A stretch of DNA of 64,000 nucleotides from Nitrospirota bacterium. GTDB taxonomy: Bacteria > Nitrospirota > Nitrospiria > Nitrospirales > Nitrospiraceae. Below the pieces are notes generated by a model that had not been told where the DNA came from, made no database searches, and saw only the letters and a list, made by a program, of their open reading frames with translations. The position numbers were made by a program, and so were the translations under genes. The stretch spans positions 124,001-188,000 of the forward strand of contig JAUSMA010000015.1 in assembly GCA_030645475.1 (NCBI GenBank), given 5' to 3'. Positions 1 to 9,738 of this stretch are shown piece by piece; position 1 is the stretch's first letter, and every line of letters starts with the position of its first letter.

Positions 1-3000
1 TTCCGCCAGGCCCAGTTCCCACGGCACTCCCGCATACTTGATAGAGGAAAGCGGTGACGCGCCGGTGCCGCCGGAGTCGCCGCTGATAAGCACCTTGTCC
101 GCATGGGCCTTGGCCACCCCGGCCGCAATGGTGCCGACCCCCACTTCCGACACGAGCTTCACGGACACCGCTGCGTCAGGATTGGAGTTCTTCAAATCGA
201 AAATGAGCTGCGCCAGATCCTCGATGGAATAGATATCATGGTGCGGCGGCGGCGAAATGAGCTGCACGCCCGGCGTGGCGTAACGGAACTTCGCAATGTT
301 CTCATCGACTTTGTGTCCCGGCAACTGCCCGCCCTCGCCCGGCTTCGCTCCCTGCGCCATCTTGATCTGAAGTTCTTTGGCATTGACCAGATAATGGCTC
401 GTCACGCCGAACCGCGCGGAAGCGACCTGCTTGATATAGCTGTTCTTCGAATCCCCGTTGGGCATCGGCTTGAATCGCTCGGGATCTTCCCCGCCTTCGC
501 CGGTGTTGCTCTTGGCGCCCAGGCGGTTCATCGCAATGGCCAGCGTCTCGTGCGCTTCCTTGCTGATCGAGCCGAAAGACATGGCGCCGGTCGTGAACCG
601 CTTCACGATCTCCTTGGCCGATTCCACTTCCTCGACCAGAATCGGTTCCGGCAGGAACTTGAACTCAAGCAGCCCGCGCAGGTTCGAACGCCGCTTACTC
701 TCGTCGTTCACGAGCTGGGAGAATTCGGCGAAGGTCTTTGGATCGTTCGCCTTCGTTGCATGCTGCAGCTTATAAATCGTGTCCGGATTCCAGTTGTGAT
801 GCTCCCCCTGGATGCGATAGTGGATTTCCCCGCCGAAATCCAACTGTCTGATCGGCGCCGGCTCATAGGCCAAACGATGCCGTCGCAATGTTTCGTCCCC
901 GACCTCGCGGATGCCGATTCCCTCCACGCGCGACGGGGTACCGGTGAAGTAGCGGCCAATGAGTTCACGATTCAATCCGATCGCCTCGAAGATCTGCGCG
1001 CCACAGTAGGACTGCACCGTCGAGATGCCCATCTTCGAGAAGATCTTGAGGAGCCCCTTATTGATCGCTTTGATGAACTTGCCTTCCGCGGTCTGCGCGT
1101 CCAACCCCTCGGGGAAGTAGCCATCGCGCTCCAGGTCCACAATCGACTCGAACAGGAGATAGGGATTCACGGTTCCGGCTCCGTAGCCGATCAAACAAGC
1201 GAAATGGTGCACATCGCGGGGTTCGCCGGTTTCCACAATGAGGCCGACTTCGGTCCTCGTGCAGTCGCGCACCAGGTGATGGTGGACGGACGCGATGCCC
1301 AGGAGGCTCGGAATCGGCGCCCATTCTTCGTTGACCCCGCGATCGCTCAGGATCAGAAATTTGTAGCCTTCTTTAATCGCCAGGGAGGCCTGTCGGCAGA
1401 GATCGTCGACGGCGGCTCCGAGCCCCTCAGGCCCCTCAGCCACCTTGAACAACATCTTCAGCGTCTTACTCTTAAAATGCGGATCGGCGATCTCGCGAAT
1501 CTTCTGGAGCTCGGCATTGGTCAGAATCGGCTGTTTGACCCGGATGCGTCGGCAGGACTCCGGATGTTCATCCATCAGATTCGGCTTGGGCCCGATGCTG
1601 GTCGTCAGGGACATGACCAGTTCTTCGCGGATCGGATCGATCGGCGGATTGGTCACCTGAGCGAATAGTTGCTTGAAATACTTAAAGAGCAATTGCGGCC
1701 GCTCAGAGAGCACCGCCAGCGGCGTATCCGTGCCCATCGACGAGGTGGCTTCCTGCCCCTCCACCACCATCGGGGTAATGACCATCTTCAACTCTTCAAC
1801 CGTGTAGCCGAAGGCCTGCTGGCGCTGACGGATCGTCGGATGATCCGGCTGCGGCACATTGCTGGGATCGGGCAACTCGTCGAGCGAAATCCGATACTGC
1901 GTGACCCAGGACCGATAGGGCTTGCGGCTGGCGATCTCGGCCTTCACTTCCTCGTCGTCGATGATGCGCCCCTTCACCGTATCGACCATGAACATTCGGC
2001 CGGGCATGAGGCGCCCCTTTTGCCGGATCTTCTGAGGATCCATCGGCAGCACACCGGCTTCCGACGCCAAGATCACCAGGCCATCGGTCGTCACTTGATA
2101 ACGGCAGGGACGCAGGCCGTTGCGATCGAGCGTCGCGCCGATGAACTTGCCGTCGGTGAAACAGACCGCCGCCGGACCATCCCAGGGCTCCTGCATCGCC
2201 GCGTGATACTCATAGAACCCGCGCCGGTCGAGATCCATTTGCGGATTCGCCACCCAGGGTTCGGGAATCAGCATCATCATCACGTGGGGGAGCGAGCGGC
2301 CTCCCATGGTCAGGAATTCCACGGCATTGTCCAAACAAGCCGAGTCGCTCTGCTGCTCGGACACGATCGGGTAGAGCTTGGCCAGATCCTCGCCGAACAA
2401 TTCAGAATTAAGCCGGCCTTGCCGCGCGCGCATCCAATTCACGTTGCCCTTGAGCGTATTGATCTCGCCGTTATGGCAAATGTAGCGATAGGGATGGGCC
2501 AGGGGCCAGGTGGGGAACGTGTTCGTACTGAAGCGGGAATGGACGAGGGCCAGCGCGCTCGTCAAACGCTCATCCTTCAAGTCCTGGTAGTAGGCGGACA
2601 TCTGCTCCGGGAGCAGCAATCCCTTATACACAATGGTGTTCGCCGACAGGCTCGAGATGTAGAAGTAGTCGCGCCCTTGAATCGCCGATTCACGAACGGC
2701 CTTTTCCACCCGCTTGCGAATGACATAGAGCTTCCGCTCAAACTGCCCTTCGTTGAGGACATCGCGGGCGATGAAGACCTGCCGCATAAAGGGCTCGGTG
2801 CTGCGGGCCACGGGGCCGATCGCATCGCTCTTGACCGGCACATCGCGCCACCCGAGGAGCCGAGCGCCCTCCTCGCCGATAATTTTACTAAAGAGCGCTT
2901 CACATTGTTGCCGCGCATCGACCTGAGGCGGAAGAAACACCATCCCCACGCCATACTCCCCGGCATTGGGTAACGTCACCCCCACATCGCCGGCGGCACG

Positions 3001-3231
3001 CTTGAGAAATTCGTGCGGGACTTGGAGCAGAATCCCTGCGCCGTCCCCCGTGCAAGGATCGCAGCCTTGCGCCCCCCGGTGGCTGAGATTCTCGAGAATC
3101 TGAAGACCCTGCTGCACAATCGTATGGGATTTTTGGCCCTTGATATTGACGACAAAGCCGATGCCGCAGGAGTCCTTCTCCTGTTCAGGGTCGTAGAGGC
3201 CTTGCTTCGGTGGAAGCCCGGGGATGCTCAT
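1..3231 (-). CDS. gltB: Glutamate synthase large subunit, 3' part missing
   Basis: Reading the minus strand from the ATG at 3231 gives 1077 open codons that run off the left edge, so the C-terminal third is missing. The start [11 protein letters not shown] leads to KDSCGIGF, where Cys22 is the N-terminal nucleophile of class II glutamine amidotransferases (released by propeptide removal in this family). FMN and iron-sulfur domain motifs follow, including [24 protein letters not shown] and [11 protein letters not shown]. The enzyme moves the glutamine amide nitrogen onto 2-oxoglutarate to give glutamate, working with a small flavoprotein subunit not seen here. Long plus-strand open frames across 103-2973 are antisense shadows. 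Confidence 0.95.
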   Translation of the reverse strand, partial: MSIPGLPPKQGLYDPEQEKDSCGIGFVVNIKGQKSHTIVQQGLQILENLSHRGAQGCDPCTGDGAGILLQVPHEFLKRAAGDVGVTLPNAGEYGVGMVFLPPQVDARQQCEALFSKIIGEEGARLLGWRDVPVKSDAIGPVARSTEPFMRQVFIARDVLNEGQFERKLYVIRKRVEKAVRESAIQGRDYFYISSLSANTIVYKGLLLPEQMSAYYQDLKDERLTSALALVHSRFSTNTFPTWPLAHPYRYICHNGEINTLKGNVNWMRARQGRLNSELFGEDLAKLYPIVSEQQSDSACLDNAVEFLTMGGRSLPHVMMMLIPEPWVANPQMDLDRRGFYEYHAAMQEPWDGPAAVCFTDGKFIGATLDRNGLRPCRYQVTTDGLVILASEAGVLPMDPQKIRQKGRLMPGRMFMVDTVKGRIIDDEEVKAEIASRKPYRSWVTQYRISLDELPDPSNVPQPDHPTIRQRQQAFGYTVEELKMVITPMVVEGQEATSSMGTDTPLAVLSERPQLLFKYFKQLFAQVTNPPIDPIREELVMSLTTSIGPKPNLMDEHPESCRRIRVKQPILTNAELQKIREIADPHFKSKTLKMLFKVAEGPEGLGAAVDDLCRQASLAIKEGYKFLILSDRGVNEEWAPIPSLLGIASVHHHLVRDCTRTEVGLIVETGEPRDVHHFACLIGYGAGTVNPYLLFESIVDLERDGYFPEGLDAQTAEGKFIKAINKGLLKIFSKMGISTVQSYCGAQIFEAIGLNRELIGRYFTGTPSRVEGIGIREVGDETLRRHRLAYEPAPIRQLDFGGEIHYRIQGEHHNWNPDTIYKLQHATKANDPKTFAEFSQLVNDESKRRSNLRGLLEFKFLPEPILVEEVESAKEIVKRFTTGAMSFGSISKEAHETLAIAMNRLGAKSNTGEGGEDPERFKPMPNGDSKNSYIKQVASARFGVTSHYLVNAKELQIKMAQGAKPGEGGQLPGHKVDENIAKFRYATPGVQLISPPPHHDIYSIEDLAQLIFDLKNSNPDAAVSVKLVSEVGVGTIAAGVAKAHADKVLISGDSGGTGASPLSSIKYAGVPWELGLAE

Positions 3232-3439
3232 CGTTCGTATCTCGTTAAAAAGGTAGGCGGTTAGAGTCCTAGACGGAGGCTACACCAGAGAGGCAATCGG
3301 GATGGATAACCCCGTCACTCACAAGGCTTATTCCGTTCGTCTCAGCTGCGCTCACCTTAATAGAAGGACGATTCTTCTGTCAAGATTCCCCCTCGCGCCG
3401 CTGCTCCTTCCCCACGTGCCCCCCAAAGGGGTGATTGGC

Positions 3440-3469
3440 TTGACTTTGTTTCCCCCTCTGCCCTACCAT
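3440..3469 (+). promoter_or_regulatory. Candidate sigma-70 promoter for the polyprenyl synthase gene
   Basis: TTGACT at 3440-3445 and TACCAT at 3464-3469 are separated by 18 bases. If real, transcription would begin almost at the 3477 start codon, implying a leaderless message or use of the in-frame ATG at 3513. Confidence 0.35.
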
Positions 3470-3476
3470 CCGCCGC

Positions 3477-4481
3477 ATGCCCCAAGGCCCAATCACCTCC
3501 ACTATCAACAACATGGCGGACGTCTGGGAGGCGTACCGCGATGAATTGGACGGTGTGGAGCGCCAAGTCCGAACGAACCTCGACTCCAGTGTCGCACTGG
3601 TCAATACCGTTGCCGCCCATATCCTGAACAGCGGCGGAAAACGAATCAGACCGCTCTTACTCCTCCTCTCTGCCCGTCTCTGCGGCTATACCGGCCGCGA
3701 TCATCACCAGCTCGGCAGCCTGGTGGAGTTCATTCATACCGCGACCCTGCTCCACGACGATGTGGTCGACGATGCGGATATCCGCCGAGGCCAGCGAACC
3801 GCCCGGAAAATCTGGGGCAACCAAATCAGCATCCTCGTCGGCGACTACCTCTATTCCAAAGCCATCTGCCAAATCGTCGACTTCCGGAGCCAGGGGATCA
3901 ACGAAGTGCTCGCCGAGGCCTGCAAGAAGATGGCGGAAGGCGAAGTGCTGCAGCTCTATTACAACGGCAACCCCGCCATGCCGGAATTGGAATATCTCAA
4001 AGTGGTCGAACACAAGACGGCCGGCTTGATTGCCGCCTCCTGCCGCATGGGCGCCATTCTCGCCGACGCCACAGAGGCCCAGCAGGACGCGCTCTTCCGG
4101 TTCGGCCAATATCTCGGGATGGCATTTCAAGTCGCCGACGATACACTCGACTACACGGCCAATGGCGAACGGTTGGGCAAGACGCTGGGACAGGACCTCC
4201 GCCAAGGCAAAGCCACGTTGCCGCTGCTCCATCTGCTGCGTCATTGCTCCGAGCAGGACCGGCAGATGATCATCGACCGCATGGAAACCAGGACGCTGAC
4301 GGAGGAAGACCTCGGACGGCTGATTCGCCTCATGGAAGAGTTCGGCTCGATTGCCCATGCCATGGATCGCGCACGAACCTTCGTGGCCTCGGCTCAACAA
4401 GAACTCAGTCAGTTCGAAGACAGTACGGCCAAGCGAGCCCTTTCGGTGGCCGCCGACTATATGGTTACCCGCGATCGATAG
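3477..4481 (+). CDS. Polyprenyl diphosphate synthase (IspB/HepT-like)
   Basis: A 334-residue trans-isoprenyl diphosphate synthase that condenses isopentenyl units into the long side chain of respiratory quinones. GGKRIRPLLLL near residue 45 binds diphosphate. The two aspartate-rich motifs are LLHDDVVDDADIRRG (first) and VADDTLDY (second), both with full metal-binding aspartates. Length matches the octaprenyl/heptaprenyl synthase family. Neither the ATG at 3477 nor the in-frame ATG at 3513 (MADVWEAY) has a Shine-Dalgarno sequence, so the start is uncertain by 12 residues. Chain length cannot be told from the sequence alone. It diverges from gltB. Confidence 0.9.
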   Translation: MPQGPITSTINNMADVWEAYRDELDGVERQVRTNLDSSVALVNTVAAHILNSGGKRIRPLLLLLSARLCGYTGRDHHQLGSLVEFIHTATLLHDDVVDDADIRRGQRTARKIWGNQISILVGDYLYSKAICQIVDFRSQGINEVLAEACKKMAEGEVLQLYYNGNPAMPELEYLKVVEHKTAGLIAASCRMGAILADATEAQQDALFRFGQYLGMAFQVADDTLDYTANGERLGKTLGQDLRQGKATLPLLHLLRHCSEQDRQMIIDRMETRTLTEEDLGRLIRLMEEFGSIAHAMDRARTFVASAQQELSQFEDSTAKRALSVAADYMVTRDR

Positions 4482-4604
4482 CCGTTCCTCCCGCGTATCC
4501 CACGCCATGGGGCGTTGGAAGGCACCGCGGAGCGTGAACGACTCCATCCTTCTGGCCGCTGCGTCGCAACGGCTTCAACCACTTACGGAGTAGAGGACTT
4601 CGCT

Positions 4605-5927
4605 ATGTCGACGATCATTCCATTTCACGGCACCAGGTACAATGCAACGGTTGTTGGCGATGTGAAACAGGTGGTGGCGCCACCGTACGACATCATCGAC
4701 GCAGCCGGACAGAAGGCCCTGCACGATCGCCATCCGCAGAACATCATCCGCCTGGAGCTCGGCCTCGATCAGCCTGGCGACGGTCCGACGCACAATCGAT
4801 ATACCCGCGCCGCTTCGACTCTTCGCGACTGGCTCACGAGCGGGGCGCTCAAACGCGATGCGCAGCCGACCCTCTACTACCATACGATCGAATACCTGCC
4901 GCCCTATGCTCCAGCCGGTTCGCCGACGAAGACCCTGAAGGGATTTCTCGCCACCGTCAAACTGGAAGCGCTCGACTCGGGCCACATCTACCCGCACGAG
5001 AATACGCGCTCGGCGGCGAAGACCGATCGTCTGAATCTCCTCGAAGCCTGCAAGACCAACTTCAGCCCCATTTGGTCGCTCTACTCCGACCCTCAAAATA
5101 CAGTCCTGGGGCTGCTGGAAGCCGCGATTAAAGGGAAGCCGGCTGATATCGACTTTCGCGACGATGTGGGATTCCGGCAACAACTCTGGGCGGTGACGGA
5201 CCCAGCCGTCGTCACACAGGCGGTCGATACCCTCCGCAGCAAGCCGCTGTTCATTGCAGACGGTCACCACCGTTACGAAACCGCATTGAACTATCAGAAA
5301 CTCCGCCGTCAACAGGCCGGGGCACCGGCAGGCCTCCAGCCGTTCGACGGCGTGCTGATGCTGTTGACCTCCCTCGAAGATCCGGGCTTGACCGTGCTCC
5401 CGACACATCGGGTCACGACGACGGCGCTGCCGTCCTATGACCGTGTGCAGGCATTGCTGGGCGCCACGTTCGACCTACGAGAATATCCGTTCACTGCGGC
5501 CACACAAACAGCCTCGCGCGCAACATTTATCGAGGCGATGCGGACGAATGGACGCACCGTACCGGTGTTCGGACTCGCGCTGAAGGGAGACAGCCGCTAC
5601 ACCACCTTGACGCTGAAAGCCTCACATCGCCCGAACGCGCAAGCCTCTCCCCGCACCAAGCTCGACGTGTCCCTGCTCCAACAACTCGTCGTCACGGCAC
5701 TCTGTCCGACACAACAGGAACAAGAGGCCATCCTCTATACGAAGGACGACCATGAAGCTTTGGATTGGGTCGCGAAGGGAACGGGAACCGGAGCTTTGCT
5801 GCTCAACGCCACGAAGGTCAGCGAAGTACAAGCTGTCGCGACGGCCGGCGAACGGATGCCGCACAAGTCGACCTACTTCTTTCCGAAGCCGCTGACGGGT
5901 TTGGTTATTAACGTGATGGAGGGCTAG
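4605..5927 (+). CDS. DUF1015 family protein
   Basis: The 440-residue product begins MSTIIPFHGTRYN and continues with VAPPYDIID, the typical opening of the DUF1015 family, with FIADGHHRYETAL near residue 220 as the other hallmark. The ATG at 4605 follows a purine-rich ACGGAGTAGAGG. No signal peptide or membrane segment is seen, so it should be cytosolic. The function of the family is not established; it often lies near serine or central carbon metabolism genes. It reads in the same direction as the polyprenyl synthase, 123 bases downstream. Confidence 0.88.
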   Translation: MSTIIPFHGTRYNATVVGDVKQVVAPPYDIIDAAGQKALHDRHPQNIIRLELGLDQPGDGPTHNRYTRAASTLRDWLTSGALKRDAQPTLYYHTIEYLPPYAPAGSPTKTLKGFLATVKLEALDSGHIYPHENTRSAAKTDRLNLLEACKTNFSPIWSLYSDPQNTVLGLLEAAIKGKPADIDFRDDVGFRQQLWAVTDPAVVTQAVDTLRSKPLFIADGHHRYETALNYQKLRRQQAGAPAGLQPFDGVLMLLTSLEDPGLTVLPTHRVTTTALPSYDRVQALLGATFDLREYPFTAATQTASRATFIEAMRTNGRTVPVFGLALKGDSRYTTLTLKASHRPNAQASPRTKLDVSLLQQLVVTALCPTQQEQEAILYTKDDHEALDWVAKGTGTGALLLNATKVSEVQAVATAGERMPHKSTYFFPKPLTGLVINVMEG

Positions 5928-6010
5928 AGGCGAGGGGCAAGCGGCCAGGGGTAGGGAAAAGATAAGAACTTTCTGCCACTCGCCCATTGCCTCATGCCTT
6001 TCGCCTACGC
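5926..6010. repeat. Scrambled hairpin repeat, purine arm and pyrimidine arm
   Basis: A purine-rich arm of short phrases (gaggcgagggg, caagcggccagggg) at 5928-5955 is followed after about 20 bases by a pyrimidine-rich arm (ccactcgcccattgcc, tcatgcctttcgcc) at 5976-6007. The arms are complementary as jumbled phrases rather than as one exact palindrome. Similar sequence occurs at 8349-8494 and 12622-12700. Confidence 0.5.
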
Positions 6011-6019
6011 TGGAGCGCG

Positions 6020-7390
6020 ATGAAAGCGAAAATTCTCATCGTCGACGACGACCCCGACATCGCCACCATGTTGGAGGATCGCCTGCAGGCATCCGACTAC
6101 GGAACCGTGATCGCACGGGACGGGATCGAAGCGCTCGAGCTGGTGGAGCAAGAAGCGCCGCACCTCATGCTGCTCGATCTGGATATGCCACGCATGACCG
6201 GCCTGGAAGTCCTCAAGCGGCTCCCGAAAGTCAGACCGGCCGAAGATCTTCCGGTGATTGTCATGACCGCCCATGCCTCGATCGATGCCGCCGTCGAAGC
6301 CATGAAAACCGGCGCCTACGATTTTCTCACCAAGCCCCTGGACAAGGATCACCTCCTCTTCGTGATCAACAAGGCGTTGGAACGAAACACCCTCAAACGG
6401 CAGGTGGCCTGTCTCAAATCTGAAGTCGACAGCCGGTATGCCTCGATTGTGGGCATGAGCACGAAGATCCGGGCCGTGATGGAGTCCGCTCAGCGCGCAG
6501 CCAACTCCGATGCCAGCGTCTTGCTGCTGGGGGAAAGCGGCACGGGCAAGGAACTCTTCGCCCGCTCCGTTCACCAATGGAGTCCGCGTCAGGCCATGCC
6601 GCTGGTCGTCATCAACTGTGTGGCCCTCACGGAGACGCTACTCGAAAACGAACTCTTCGGGCATGAACGCGGCGCCTTCACCGGCGCGGATCGGCTGCAA
6701 AAAGGCAAGCTGGAGATGGCGGACGGAGGCACGATCTTCCTGGACGAGATCGGAGACATGTCCCTCCCACTGCAGGCGAAGCTGCTGCGTGTGCTCCAGG
6801 ACCGGGAATTCCATCGCGTCGGCGGCACGAAACTCGTGTCGGTCAACATCCGAGTCATCGCCGCCACGAACAAGGATCTCCGCCAGGCGGTGAAAAACGG
6901 TGAGTTTCGCGAGGACCTCTTTTTCCGGCTCAACGTCATCAGCCTGACCCTGCCCCCGCTTCGCGAACGAACCGATGACCTGCCTGCCCTGGCCAAGTTC
7001 TTCTTGAACCGGCATGCCAAGGAGGCGAAGCGTCCCGGCATGATGTTCAGCCCCGCAACCATGGACGCCATGGGCCGATACGGCTGGCCGGGGAACATTC
7101 GCGAACTGGACAACGTGATCGCGCGAGCCGTCATCCTGAACCAGTCGGACACGATCGAACCGGACATGCTCACGCTCGATGGAATGAGCCGCACCTCGCC
7201 GGGCGAATCCCTCCCCTACCTCTCACTCCCGTACCATGAGTCGATGGAAGAACATAGCCGTCACATCATCGAGCGAGCCATCAAGGAAGCGGAAGGGAAT
7301 CAGACCAAAGCCGCAGACCGGCTCAAGCTCCAGCGCACCTACCTCGCCCGCTTGATCAAACAGCAGAAGACAAAAGAAGAGCAAGAATAG
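6020..7390 (+). CDS. NtrC-family sigma-54-dependent response regulator
   Basis: A 456-residue three-domain regulator. Residues 1-120 are a receiver with the acidic pocket IVDDD and the phospho-acceptor in MLLDLDMPRMTG. Residues ~140-375 are the sigma-54 AAA+ domain with Walker A GESGTGKE, the sigma-54 contact loop GAFTGA and Walker B GGTIFLDEIGD. The C-terminus is a Fis-type helix-turn-helix (EAEGNQTKAADRL, RTYLARLI). The start at ATG 6020 follows TGGAGCG and places the receiver correctly at the N-terminus. No histidine kinase is adjacent, so its signal and target genes are unknown. Confidence 0.93.
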   Translation: MKAKILIVDDDPDIATMLEDRLQASDYGTVIARDGIEALELVEQEAPHLMLLDLDMPRMTGLEVLKRLPKVRPAEDLPVIVMTAHASIDAAVEAMKTGAYDFLTKPLDKDHLLFVINKALERNTLKRQVACLKSEVDSRYASIVGMSTKIRAVMESAQRAANSDASVLLLGESGTGKELFARSVHQWSPRQAMPLVVINCVALTETLLENELFGHERGAFTGADRLQKGKLEMADGGTIFLDEIGDMSLPLQAKLLRVLQDREFHRVGGTKLVSVNIRVIAATNKDLRQAVKNGEFREDLFFRLNVISLTLPPLRERTDDLPALAKFFLNRHAKEAKRPGMMFSPATMDAMGRYGWPGNIRELDNVIARAVILNQSDTIEPDMLTLDGMSRTSPGESLPYLSLPYHESMEEHSRHIIERAIKEAEGNQTKAADRLKLQRTYLARLIKQQKTKEEQE

Positions 7391-7472
7391 CTGTAGCAAG
7401 CTGCAGAAGAACTACTGTGGCCCCCTCGACCTTCAGTGTTCCCATCTGAGGAATGAACAGGAAAACATTCCC

Positions 7473-7598
7473 GCAGGAGGCTCAAAAAGGCCGTTCAGCA
7501 AGGCCGCAGGTGAATCGAAACCGGAGGCGTACCCTCGGGGTACGTTGAGGATTTCGATGAGCCGAGAACGAAGCTGGCGGGATTTTTCAGCCTCCTGC
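7473..7598 (+). repeat. MITE-like inverted-repeat element, copy 1
   Basis: This 126-bp element begins gcaggaggctcaaaaa and ends tttttcagcctcctgc, so its ends are inverted repeats over 16 bases with one mismatch. An inner palindrome cgtaccc/gggtacg occupies 7528-7544. No coding potential is seen. Its right end runs into the TAG stop codon (7598-7600) of the MurU-like gene. Other copies are at 10273, 13798 and 22638. Confidence 0.85.
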
Positions 7599-8338
7599 TA
7601 GGTGGGGAGCTGTCTGGCCGCAAGAGAAATCAGGCCAAGCGACGCATCATGTTCGGCCTGCGCATACCGTTCAGGAGTCCCGACATCCGACCAGTAGCCG
7701 GTACAATCGTAGCCCAACACCGTTTCTCCCCGCTCAATCGACGCCACATAGGGGTCGATGATGGTCGATGCCACACCCTTCGGCACCTCGCGGAGCAGCC
7801 GCGTACGGAGCACATGAATTCCTGCAAACATGCGAGGCCGGATCGGCACCTGATCCGGACGGCCACGTCCCGTGATTCGCACGATGCGATGGTCCTGATC
7901 CATCTCGACAAGACCCCACTGTGCCGCCTCAGGATCTTCGCGCAAGACCAACGTGGCCATGGCATTGCGCTCTTGGTGAAACGCACAGAGCGCTCCCAAG
8001 TCGAGCTCGACGAGGGTATCGGCGTTGAGCACCAAGACCGATTCACCGCAAAAATGCGGCTCTGCCTGCTTCAGCGCCCCCCCCGTACCCAGGATCACCG
8101 GCTCGCGCGAGTAAATGATCCGCAGCCCGTACCGGGAACCATTGCCGAGCGCCTGCTCGATCATCGGTCCGAGGTGATGCAGATTGATCACGACATCGCG
8201 GAACCCATGCCGCTTCAGCAGCAAGAGGTTCCAGACGATCAGGGGAGTTCCCGCAATGGGGAGGAGCGGCTTCGGAATCGAGTTGGTCAGCGGCCTCAGA
8301 CGCGTGCCTAAGCCCGCTGCGAGGATCATGGCTTTCAT
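7598..8338 (-). CDS. murU: NDP-sugar nucleotidyltransferase, probable MurNAc-1-P uridylyltransferase
   Basis: The 246-residue product starts MKAMILAAGLGTRLRPLT, the G-x-G-T-R-x-R-P-x-T signature of sugar-phosphate nucleotidyltransferases, with PKPLLPI and the metal/base-binding VLNADTLV following. The length (no C-terminal beta-helix) fits the short MurU/GCD1-like group. The next gene upstream on the same strand is an AmgK-like kinase. This is the pairing known from Pseudomonas, where AmgK phosphorylates MurNAc at C1 and MurU makes UDP-MurNAc, bypassing the MurA step. The specific function is inferred mainly from that pairing; glucose-1-phosphate uridylyl- or mannose-1-phosphate guanylyltransferase activity is the alternative. 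Confidence 0.78.
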   Translation of the reverse strand: MKAMILAAGLGTRLRPLTNSIPKPLLPIAGTPLIVWNLLLLKRHGFRDVVINLHHLGPMIEQALGNGSRYGLRIIYSREPVILGTGGALKQAEPHFCGESVLVLNADTLVELDLGALCAFHQERNAMATLVLREDPEAAQWGLVEMDQDHRIVRITGRGRPDQVPIRPRMFAGIHVLRTRLLREVPKGVASTIIDPYVASIERGETVLGYDCTGYWSDVGTPERYAQAEHDASLGLISLAARQLPT

Positions 8339-8348
8339 CGATGGCTCG

Positions 8349-8494
8349 TGCTGGCAAGAGGCACGGGGCGAACGGCAAAAGGGAAAACAAGGGACAGAGG
8401 GCTAGCAGCTAGAGAGAAGATTATTCTACCCATTGCCTCTTGCTCCTCACGGGTCCGATCGCCCATAGCCCCTAGCCTCTTGCCACTAGCCTGG
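8349..8494. repeat. Scrambled hairpin repeat between murU and amgK
   Basis: Nearly the whole intergenic space is a purine arm (ggcaagaggcacgggg, gggacagagggctagc) and a pyrimidine arm (cccattgcctcttgc, cccctagcctcttgcc). The arms match as phrases on opposite strands. The transcript of the murU-amgK pair would cross it and could fold. Confidence 0.5.
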
Positions 8495-8499
8495 ATTTT

Positions 8500-9603
8500 T
8501 CATTGCAACTCCGGCACATACCGGATTAACTGTGCGCGGAGCGCGGACAGCTCCGGATACTTCTGGAGATTTCGCCGGACATAGCCCAGCGTACGGGGGA
8601 TGTCGGCCAGAAACTTGGGATTGCCTTTGATGCGATCGATGTAAACGAATCGCCCGGCTGCTTTGAGGTTGCGCTGGATACTCGTGAAATCGAAGAGGCG
8701 CCGAAAGGTCTCCCGGTTGATCCGGGCTTGCCCGGCTGTTGCCATTCGATCGAAGAAACGATCGATTAACCGGTCGATGAGCGCCTCGTCGAGTTCGATA
8801 TAGGCGTCGCGCAGCAACGAGGCGAGATCGTACGTCGCAGGCCCCATCAAGGCATCCTGAAAGTCGATCACGCCCAACCGTGCGCCGTCCACCATCAGGT
8901 TGCGAGAATGGTAATCCCGATGGACAAACACCCGTGGCGCTCCCGCCAACAATTCGGCAATCTTCTCGAATTCGCCGCGAATCGTGCGTCGAGACTCGGC
9001 CTCGATCGGTGCGCCCCGCTGCGCCTCGATGCCGTACTCGAGAAAATGATCGAACTCCCACATCAGGAGCGGCACATCGAAGCTTCGGTGGAACGCGAGA
9101 CAGTTCGGATCGGCTGGTGAGCTGGCCTTCGCTTGCATCTGCGCGAGGACATCGACCGCCTGCGTATAACGCGCTTCCAACTCCTTCGCACTCGCCTGAC
9201 GACAGGCCTCCGACAGGGTGAGGTCCCCGAAATCTTCGAGATAGAGCAGTCCTGCCGCCCGATCATAATGATAGAGGCGAGGAACGGAGACACCGGCTTT
9301 GGATAGATGGGAGAGGATGTTCAGAAACGGCAACTCGGTGACCTGATGTGCCGCCCCGCTGACAGCTTCTTCCGATTGCTTGAAGGCCTCCGCCTCGGCC
9401 AACTGCATGAGAATCACAGGGCGAGCAGCGGGCCCGGTCAACTCGATGCGAAAATACCGTCGGTTGGAGGCATCGCCCGCTAATGGCGTGAGGGATTTGA
9501 ATTGTCCCTGAAAGGGCAGTCGAGATTCGACTGTGGCTGCCACGAGGATAGGATCCGGCAAGGCCAGTGGCTGTTTCGGCGCGGCAGGATCGACAGTAGC
9601 CAT
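8500..9603 (-). CDS. amgK: APH-fold sugar kinase, probable N-acetylmuramate 1-kinase
   Basis: A 367-residue aminoglycoside-phosphotransferase-fold kinase. SDASNRR-type N-terminal motif appears as AGDASNRRYFR near residue 45. The catalytic loop is FVHRDYHSRNLMV (Asp as base, Asn for metal) and the metal aspartate lies in VIDFQDALMGPATYDL. Small-molecule kinases of this group include AmgK, which phosphorylates MurNAc/GlcNAc at the anomeric carbon. The murU-like gene directly downstream on the same strand supports that role. No membrane segment is seen. The start ATG at 9603 was chosen because it is the first in frame and precedes the conserved region by a normal distance. Confidence 0.78.
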   Translation of the reverse strand: MATVDPAAPKQPLALPDPILVAATVESRLPFQGQFKSLTPLAGDASNRRYFRIELTGPAARPVILMQLAEAEAFKQSEEAVSGAAHQVTELPFLNILSHLSKAGVSVPRLYHYDRAAGLLYLEDFGDLTLSEACRQASAKELEARYTQAVDVLAQMQAKASSPADPNCLAFHRSFDVPLLMWEFDHFLEYGIEAQRGAPIEAESRRTIRGEFEKIAELLAGAPRVFVHRDYHSRNLMVDGARLGVIDFQDALMGPATYDLASLLRDAYIELDEALIDRLIDRFFDRMATAGQARINRETFRRLFDFTSIQRNLKAAGRFVYIDRIKGNPKFLADIPRTLGYVRRNLQKYPELSALRAQLIRYVPELQ

Positions 9604-9738
9604 TGGTCTCGCATTATACCGATGCAGTCAAACCTTGTCACGACATGGATATTCATTACGTGGTGCAGTGGAATTGGAGGGTGGGCTACCGGTCCCCGGT
9701 GCTCGTTAACCGCGCGCAGTGGAGGCCACCCCGCCGCA

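Noticed and set aside
103-2973. Two long plus-strand open frames (521 and 434 codons) covering the left end
   Set aside because: They lie exactly opposite gltB, whose protein is clearly recognisable, and their own translation shows no domain and an Arg/His-rich antisense composition.
3657-4547. A 296-codon minus-strand frame opposite the polyprenyl synthase gene
   Set aside because: The plus-strand protein has both DDxxD motifs; the minus frame is its shadow.
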